DNA of 64,000 nt, from contig JAKOMQ010000015.1 of NCBI GenBank assembly GCA_022241605.1, forward strand, positions 36,846 to 100,845, in the 5' to 3' direction. The stretch comes from Aquimonas sp. (GTDB taxonomy: Bacteria; Pseudomonadota; Gammaproteobacteria; Xanthomonadales; Xanthomonadaceae). Below the pieces are notes generated by a model. It was not told the DNA's origin. It searched no databases and worked only from the letters and a program-made list of their open reading frames with translations. Of this stretch, positions 20,766 to 29,300 are shown piece after piece. The translations under genes and the position numbers were made by a program. The stretch's first letter is position 1; each line of letters begins with the position of its first letter.

Positions 20766-21754
20766 GCGCCTGGCTGCCGGAAATCTTCCTCGCGCTGATG
20801 GCGTTCGCCATGCTGGCCTACGTGGTGCTGGACGGCTTCGACCTTGGCGTCGGCATCCTCCTGCCCGGTGGCGACGACGCCCAGAAAGACACCATGGTCG
20901 CCTCGATCGGACCGTTCTGGGACGCCAACGAAACCTGGCTGGTGCTGGGCGTCGGCATCCTGCTGATCGCGTTCCCGATCGCCCACGGGGTCATCCTCAG
21001 CTCGCTCTACCTGCCGGTGACCCTGATGCTGATCGCGCTGATCCTGCGCGGCGTGGCCTTCGACTTCCGGGTCAAGGCCCGTGCCAAGCACAAGCACCTC
21101 TGGGACCGCACCTTCTTCGCCGGCTCGGCGCTGGCCGCACTGTCGCAGGGCTTCATGCTGGGCGCCTACATCCTCGGTTTCGAATGGGGGCTGGCCAATT
21201 TCGCCTTCGCGACCTTCATCGGCGTCTGCCTGCTGGCCGGCTATGCACTGCTGGGCTCGACCTGGCTGCTGATGAAGACCGAAGGCGCGCTGCAGATGAA
21301 AGCCGTGCGCTGGGCGCAGTGGTCGCTGTGGCTGACCGGCATTGGCATTGCTGCCGTGTCGATCGCCACCCCGCTGGTGAGCGCGCGTATCTTCGAAAAG
21401 TGGTTCAGCCTGCCGAACTTCATCCTGCTGCTGCAGATCCCCCTGATCACCGCCGTGCTGTTCTTCATCGCCGTGCGGGCGCTGCAGCGCATGCGCGGCG
21501 GTGAGCTGCGCGGCCAGTGGCAGCCCTTCGCCTGCTCGGTGGGTCTGTTCGTGTTCGCCTTCCTGGGGCTGGCCTACAGCCTGTTCCCCTACCTCGTGGT
21601 CGACCGCATCACCATCCACGAGGCCGCCGCGGCGCCGGGCTCGCTGCTGATCATCCTGTTCGGCGTGGCCATCACCCTGCCCGCGATTCTGGCCTACTCG
21701 GCCTACACCTACCGGGTGTTCTGGGGCAAGGCGACGCAGCTGCGCTACTACTGA
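20762..21754 (+). CDS. cydB: Cytochrome bd-type ubiquinol oxidase subunit II
   Basis: LAYVVLDGFDLGVGILLP, WDANETWLVLGVGILLIAFP; ATGA overlap with cydA. Confidence 0.94.
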   Translation: MSAWLPEIFLALMAFAMLAYVVLDGFDLGVGILLPGGDDAQKDTMVASIGPFWDANETWLVLGVGILLIAFPIAHGVILSSLYLPVTLMLIALILRGVAFDFRVKARAKHKHLWDRTFFAGSALAALSQGFMLGAYILGFEWGLANFAFATFIGVCLLAGYALLGSTWLLMKTEGALQMKAVRWAQWSLWLTGIGIAAVSIATPLVSARIFEKWFSLPNFILLLQIPLITAVLFFIAVRALQRMRGGELRGQWQPFACSVGLFVFAFLGLAYSLFPYLVVDRITIHEAAAAPGSLLIILFGVAITLPAILAYSAYTYRVFWGKATQLRYY

Positions 21755-21805
21755 AGCGTTCCCAGCAGGCAGACTTGGCGCCCTCAGCACTCCAAGGCGC
21801 CGCGC

Positions 21806-23038
21806 GTGAAGCCCCTGCACATCGCCATCGCCGGCTACGGCACCGCGGGCCAGGCGGCCAGCCTGCTGCTGGCCCGCGACGGTCATCGCGTCGAGGTCTT
21901 CGAGCGCGTGGCCACGCCTGGGCCGGTAGGCGCCGGATTCCTGCTGCAGCCCACCGGCATGGGCGTGCTGCTGGAGCTGGGCCTGCTGGATGCCGCGCTG
22001 CAGCTGGGCGCACCAGTGCGACGCCTGTTCGGCGATCTACCGGGCGGGCGTCGCATCATGGACATGCGCTATGCCGAACTGCAGCCGCAGCTGTTTGGTC
22101 TCGGCATGCAGCGCACGGCCCTGTTCGAGCTGTTGCACGCCGCACGCACGAGCGCCACCCAGCTGCACTTTGCTGCAAACGTCGAAACCGTTGACGCCGA
22201 GCAGGGGCGGCTGCGCACCGCGGACGGCCGTGAACATGGCCCCTTCGACCTTGTGCTCGCCGCCGATGGATCCGGCTCGCGCCTGCGCGAGGCGCTTGGC
22301 CCGCAGCGTCTGAACCGGCCCTACCCCTGGGGTGCGCTGTGGTGCCTGCTGCCGGTGCGCGACTGGCCTCATGTGGATGAGCTGCGCCAGCGCTATCGGG
22401 GCGCACAGCGCATGATCGGGCTGCTGCCGGTGGGCGGCCGAGTGACCGACGCCAGCCCTCGGCTGAGCTTCTTCTGGAGCCTGCCGACCAGCGATTTCGA
22501 GCGCTGGCGCGCTCGCGGCATGCCGGCCTGGCGCGAGGAGCTCAACGCACTCTGGCCGCAGGCATGCGGGGTGTTCGAGCAGCTGCCCGAAGACCCCGCT
22601 GGACTGGCCCGCGCCACCTATCGCGACGCCGTGCCCAAGCGCTGGCACCACGGACGCCTGTGCGCGGTCGGGGATGCCGCGCATGCGATGAGCCCGCAGC
22701 TTGGCCAAGGCGTCAACATGGCCCTGCTCGATGCGCTCGCCCTGAGCGATGCCCTGCGCGCCGAGCCCAACGTCCAGACCGCGCTGCGGCGCTATGCCGC
22801 CGAGCGGCGGCGCCATGTCGGCATCTACCAGCTCTGGTCACGCTGGCTGACGCCGCTGTTTCAATCCCACCATATCGCCCTTGCCCGCTTGCGCGACCTG
22901 CTGTTCCTGCCGCTGTCGCGCCTGCCCCTCAGCCGCGGCCAGAGCCTGAGCGTGCTGTCAGGCACCCAGCAGGGCCTGTTCGGCCGTCGCCCGCTGGACC
23001 CGCGACTGCTGCAGCGGCTCACCAAGCCGCTGCGCTGA
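21806..23038 (+). CDS. FAD-dependent monooxygenase
   Basis: IAIAGYGTAGQAASLLLARDGHRVEVFER Rossmann motif; VGDAAHAMSPQLGQGVNMALLDALAL. Confidence 0.85.
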   Translation: MKPLHIAIAGYGTAGQAASLLLARDGHRVEVFERVATPGPVGAGFLLQPTGMGVLLELGLLDAALQLGAPVRRLFGDLPGGRRIMDMRYAELQPQLFGLGMQRTALFELLHAARTSATQLHFAANVETVDAEQGRLRTADGREHGPFDLVLAADGSGSRLREALGPQRLNRPYPWGALWCLLPVRDWPHVDELRQRYRGAQRMIGLLPVGGRVTDASPRLSFFWSLPTSDFERWRARGMPAWREELNALWPQACGVFEQLPEDPAGLARATYRDAVPKRWHHGRLCAVGDAAHAMSPQLGQGVNMALLDALALSDALRAEPNVQTALRRYAAERRRHVGIYQLWSRWLTPLFQSHHIALARLRDLLFLPLSRLPLSRGQSLSVLSGTQQGLFGRRPLDPRLLQRLTKPLR

Positions 23039-23382
23039 GACGCTGGGCGGCGCTTCGGCCTGCCCAGTGCAGACGAATCTGAACCGATCGAACGCAGCAC
23101 ACGGCATCTCGTTCTCGCGCAGGCGACGCGCGCGGGCACGCGACTTCAACCCCCACTAGATCAGGCCAGCGGCAGCGGCGTCTGTCCGGCGCCGTACAGA
23201 CGCGCTCCTGCCAGACAGTTACGCTGCAGAGCGCATGCAGCGCGGTGGCATCCGCGCCCTCAATTCACTCGACCGCCCTGCGACCGCAAACGCCCGCAGT
23301 GCCGCCGCATCGGTCACGCCGGCGAGCACCCGCTCACCGGCTCGCTACGCCCGCGTCCTGGCGGGCCTCAAAAGGATTAGCG

Positions 23383-26300
23383 ATGCCAGAGCTGCCGACG
23401 CTTGCGAAGAGGTGGGCACGGCGTCTGGGCGACCTGCTGCGACGCCCGGATCCGCAAGACCGCTGCCTCGACACGCGCCCCCACGGTCTACGGCTGCTGG
23501 CGGGCGAGCAGATCGAGCAGCGTGGACAAGCGCTTGGACGCCTCCACCGCCTGCATCCCGGGCGGCGCCCGGATCGTCTGTTGGGCAGACTGCGTTCCAA
23601 CGAGGCCAGCATCGACGCCGGCTGCGCGCTGCTGCTGCAGATGGTCCAGGACGAGCTGCGCATCACCCCGGCCGGCGAATGGCTGCTCGACAACCATTAC
23701 CTCATTCAGGAACAGATCCAGACCGCGCGTCGGCATTTGCCGCCCGGCTACAGCCGCGAGCTGCCGACGCTGAGCCACGGGCCGTCGGCGCAGCTGCCGC
23801 GGGTGTATGACCTTGCCTCCGACAGCATCCGCCACGCCGATGGGCGCATTGATGCCGAAGCCATCAGCCGCTTCATCAGCGCCTACCAGACGGTGACGCC
23901 GCTCAAGCTGGGAGAGCTGTGGGCGATACCGATCATGCTGCGCCTGGCCCTGATTGAAAACCTGCGCTGCGTCTGCGACCGGGTGGTGGATGCCGCGGGC
24001 GATCGCCGCCTGGCGGGGCTCTGGGCGACCCGCCTCAATACAGTTTGCGGACAGAACCCCAAGGACATCGTGCTGGTGATGGCCGACCTGGCGCGCTCTG
24101 CGCCTCCGCTGACCGGCGCATTCGTGGCCGAGCTCAGCCGCGGCCTGCACGGTCGCTCCGCCGCGCTGGCCATGCCGATCCAATGGATCGACCAGTGGCT
24201 GGCCGATGCCGGTCACAGCATCGAGACCTTGGTCAATGCCGACAGCCAGCAGCAGGCCATCGACCAGGTCGCGATCAGCAACAGCATCGGCAGCCTGCGC
24301 TTTCTCTCCAACATGGACTGGCGCGAGTTTGTCGAGACCCTGAGCACGGTGGAACAGACCCTGCGCCAGGATCCGGCCGGCACCTACGCCCAGATGGACT
24401 TCGCCACCCGCGACAGCTATCGGCATGCGGTAGAGCGGATGGCCCGACAAACCGGCCTGGCAGAGACCGACGTAGCCCGGATCGTGCTCGACCTGGCCCA
24501 GGCGCAGGCGAACCAGGGCCCCTTGCCGGGCGCCATCGAGGCCCATGTCGGCTACTACCTTGTCGATGAAGGCCAGCAACAGAGCAAGCGCTCCATCGCC
24601 GCCGCCGGAGATCTCGCCGGGGCCAAGCGGCGTCCGCTGCGGCTGCGCCGGCCACGCCTTCCGCTGCCGCTGTACCTGCTGCCGATCGGCCTGACCGCGG
24701 CGGCGTTCACGGCCGCGCTGTTGATCCAACTGCCGTCCGGACAAGCGCTCGGCGCGCTTCCCTGGCTGGTCGCAGGCCTGGGCCTGATCGCCTTCAGCGA
24801 CCTCGGCATCGCGCTCGTCAACGGGGCCGCGACCCGGCTGGTTGCGCCACAGCCGCTGCCGCGGCTCGACTTCGCCAAGGGCATCCCCAGCACGGCGCGC
24901 ACTCTGGTGGTGGTGCCGTGCATGCTGAGCAATGCGCGAGCGGTAGCCGGCCTGATCGAAGCGCTGGAGGTGCGGTTCCTCGGCAATCGAAGTGCGAACC
25001 TGCATTTTGCTCTGCTGACCGACCTGCTGGACGCCAGCAGCCAACACCTGCCCGAGGATGACGCCCTGCTGACCCAGGCCGAGGCGGGTGTGGCCGGCCT
25101 CAATGCGCGCTACGCGGATGCCCGTGGCGACACTTTCTTCCTGTTCCACCGGGCCCGCGCCTGGAACCCGCGCGAGGGGGTGTGGATGGGCTTTGAGCGC
25201 AAGCGCGGCAAGCTGTCGGCGTTGAATCGCCTGCTGCGCAACGTCATCCACGAGCACGCCCTGGCGGGCTTCGAGCGCGTGGTCGGAGACGTCCGACCGC
25301 TGCTGAACGTCCGCTACGTGATCACCCTGGACACCGACACCACGCTGCCGCGCGACAGTGCCCGCAAGCTGGTGGGCACCATCGCCCACCCTCTCAACCG
25401 CGCACGCTTCGACCCGCTGCGGCGCACCGTGAAACGCGGCTACGGCATCCTGCAGCCGAGCGTTGGCAGCAGCTGCAGCGGCAGTGGCGCAGTGACCCGC
25501 TATACGCGCCTGTTCGGCGCCAGCGCCGGCATCGACCCCTACACCCTGACCACCTCGGACGTGTATCAGGATCTGTTCGGCGAAGGATCCTTCATCGGCA
25601 AGGGCATCTACGACGTTGATGCCTTCGAGCATGCGCTGCACGACCGCCTGCCCGACAACCGCATCCTCAGCCACGATCTGCTGGAGGGCTGCTATGCGCG
25701 CGCTGGCCTGGTCAGCGACGTCTGGCTCTACGAAACGCCGCCCTCGCGCTATGCCGTCGATGCCAAGCGCCGCTATCGCTGGATCCGCGGTGACTGGCAG
25801 CTGCTGGCGTGGCTGCTGCCGTGGGTGCCCCGCGCAGCCGGCGGGCATGAGCGCAATCCGCTGAGCCTGCTGGCGCGCGGCAAGCTGCTGGACAACCTGC
25901 GCCGAAGCCTGGTGCCGGCGGCGCTCACCGCGCTGCTGATGATCGGCTGGAGCGTGCTCGACGCGCCCCTGGTCTGGACCCTGTGGCTGCTCGGCGTACC
26001 GCTGCTGCCGGTGCTGCTGCCGACGCTTCCTGCGCTCGTGGAAAAGCCCGCCGGCATGGCGGTGCGGCCGCATATCCGCCAGGTGTTGGCAGCGGCAGGA
26101 CGCCGGCTCGCGGCTGCGCTGGTGGGCGTAGCCTGCCTCTGCTTCGAGGCCTGGTACAGCCTGGATGCCGCCGCGCGCAGCCTGTGGCGGACCGGCGTCA
26201 GCCGACGTCATCTGCTGCAGTGGAACCCCTCCAGCGAAGTCGAGCGCAGCCTGGGCGCGCGCGCCAGCCCCGAGTTGCGCAGCATGCTCTTCGCGCCTGG

Positions 26301-29300
26301 CTTCGCGCTGCTTGGCGCGGGCCTGCTGTGGCAGTTCAATCCGGGCGCGCTGTGCGTGGCCGCGCCCATCCTCGGCGCCTGGCTGCTGTCTCCGGGGCTC
26401 ATGGCCTGGCTGGGCAGGCCACGACCGCATCGCCGCGCCCCGCTGGCGGCCGCCGATCTTGCGTTTCTCGGCCGACTCGCGCGCCGCACCTGGGGGTTTT
26501 TCGAAGCGCAGGTGCGCCTTGAAGATCACTGGCTGCCGCCGGACAACGTGCAGGAGCACCCTGCCTGGGTAGTCGCACGACGCACCTCACCCACCAACAT
26601 CGGACTGTCGCTGCTGGCCAATCTTGCGGCCCGTGATTTCGGCTATCTGCAGTCCGAGGGCGTGATTGAACGAACCCGCAATGTGTTCGACACGCTCGAT
26701 CGTCTGCAGCGCTACCGCGGGCACTTCTACAACTGGTACGACACCGAGACCCTGCTGCCGCTGCAGCCGCTGTATGTCTCCACCGTCGACAGCGGCAACC
26801 TTGCCGGCCATCTGCTGACCCTGCGGCAGGGCCTGCTGGCGCTGATCGACGCGCCGATCCTGGCGCCGGCCAGCCTGCAGGGCCTGGCCGACACGCTGGG
26901 CGTGCTCGAGGACTCGCGCACGCGTCTGCCTGCCGCGGAACGCGCAATGGAGTTGGACGCTGCCATCGCCGCCTTCCGGGTTCGGCTGCAGCTGGAGCAG
27001 CTGAGCCCGCAGGTACGCCCGTCTGCCGCGGCCGAGGGCCTGGCAGCGCTGGAGGCGCTGGCCGCGGCTATCGCCACTGCCTGGCCTACACCTACCGACG
27101 ATCCTGCGGGCGCAGCCGAGCCGCTCTGGCCACAGGCGTTGCAGCAGGCGTGCAGGCATGCACGGACCGAGCTTGCGCCGCTTGCGCCGATAGCGGGCAG
27201 CGAGACTGCGGCGGAGCGCGCGAGCGTCGAGCCGGCGCGTCTGCCCACCTTGCGTGAGATGTCTGCGTCCGCTCACAGCCCCGCTGCCGCCGAATGGGCC
27301 CGGCAGCGCATCGAGGTGCTGGAGCAACTGGCGCATCGCGCCGGACAATTCGCGCTGCTGGACTACGACTTTCTCTACGATCGCGGACGCCGCCTGCTGG
27401 CGATCGGCTACAGCGTCGAGGAGCGTCGGCTCGACAGCGGCCACTACGATCTGCTGGCCTCGGAGGCTCGCCTGTGCAGCTTCGTCGCCATCGCCCAGGG
27501 CCGGCTGCCGCAGGAAACCTGGTTCGCGCTCGGCCGGCTGCTGACCTCGACCGAGGGCAAGCCCACCCTGCTGTCGTGGAGCGGCTCGATGTTCGAGTAC
27601 CTGATGCCGCAGCTGGTGATGCCCAGCTACCCGGACACCCTGCTCGACCAGACCGCCCGCCACGCCGTGCACGCCCAGCGGCTGTACGCAAAGCGCCGCG
27701 GCCTGCCCTGGGGGATCTCCGAATCCGGCTACAACGCCCGCGACGCCCGCCTGAACTACCAGTACCGCGCGTTCGGCGTGCCCGGCCTGGGCCTGAAGCG
27801 CGGGCTCAGCCAGGACCTGGTGATCGCGCCCTACGCCAGCATGATGGCCTTGATGGTGGCGCCGGTTGAGGCCTGCGAAAACCTGCAGCGGCTGACTGCG
27901 GAAGGTTTCGCCGGCCGCTTCGGCCTGTTCGAGGCGATCGACTACACACCCGAACGTCTGCCGCGTGGACATACCCATGCGGTGGTGCGCTCGTTCATGG
28001 CCCACCACCAGGGCATGGGCCTGCTGGCGCTCGCGCACCTGCTGCATGACCAGCCCATGCAGAAGCGCTTCTGCGCCGACCCCGAGATCCAGGCCACCCT
28101 GCTTCTGCTGCAGGAGCGGATTCCGAATGCCGGCTTCTTCCATCCGCACCAGGCCGAGGCCAACGACAGCCGCGCGGCACCACCCGCCGCCGAAACCCAG
28201 CTGCGCATCATCAGGGATCCCAACCGCAGCCAGCCGGCCGTGCAGCTGCTCTCCAACGGGCGCTACCACAGCCTGCTGAGCAGCGCCGGCGGCGGCTACA
28301 GTCGCCTGCAGGACATGGCCGTCACCCGCTGGCGCGAGGACGGCACCCGCGACAACTGGGGGAGCTTCTGCTACCTGCGCGATCTCGAGAGCGGTGCGCT
28401 GTGGTCGGCAACCTACCAGCCCAGCTGCGTCGAGTTCGAGCACTACGAGGCGATCTTCTCGGATGCAAAGGCCGAGTACCGCACGCGGCTGCACGGCATC
28501 GACACCCATCTCGAAATCGCGATCTCGCCCGAAGACAACATCGAGCTGCGGCGACTGCATCTGCGCAACCGCTCGCGGGGCCCACGGCGGATCGAGATCA
28601 CCACCTATGCCGAGGTCGCGCTGTCGCCACCGCTGGCGGACGAGCTGCACCCGGCCTTCAGCAATCTGTTCGTGCAGACCGAGGTGCTGGCCGCCAAGCA
28701 GGCGCTGCTGTGCACGCGCCGCGCGCGCTCGCACGAAGAGATACCGCCATGGATGCTGCACCTGATGGCGGTGCACGATGCCGATGCGATGGCGGTGTCC
28801 TACGAGACCGATCGCAGCCGCTTCCTGGGCCGCGGCGGCAGCCCGCGGCAGCCGCAGGCACTGCAGCCGGGGGCCTCGCTGTCCGGCAGCGCCGGCTCGG
28901 TGCTGGATCCGATCGTCGCGATCCGCTGCCAGCTGCTGCTGCAGCCGGAGCAAAGCGCGGTCATCGACATGGTGACCGGCGTCGGCGCCGACCGCCATGC
29001 CTGCACCGAGCTGATCGACAAGTACCGCGACCGCACCCTCGCCGACCGCGTGTTCGACCTGGCCTGGACCCACAGCCAGGTGGTTCGCCTGCAGATCAAT
29101 GCCACCCAGGCCGACGCCCAGCTCTATGAGCGTCTTGCCGGATTGATGGTGTTCGCCAATCCGCTGCTGCGCTCGGACCCCGCCGTGCTGCTGCAGAACC
29201 GCCGCGGCCAGTCCGGACTTTGGCGGCATTCGATCTCCGGCGACCTGCCGATCGTGCTGGTGCAGATCGCCGATGTCGCCAACATCGAGCTGGTCCGCCA

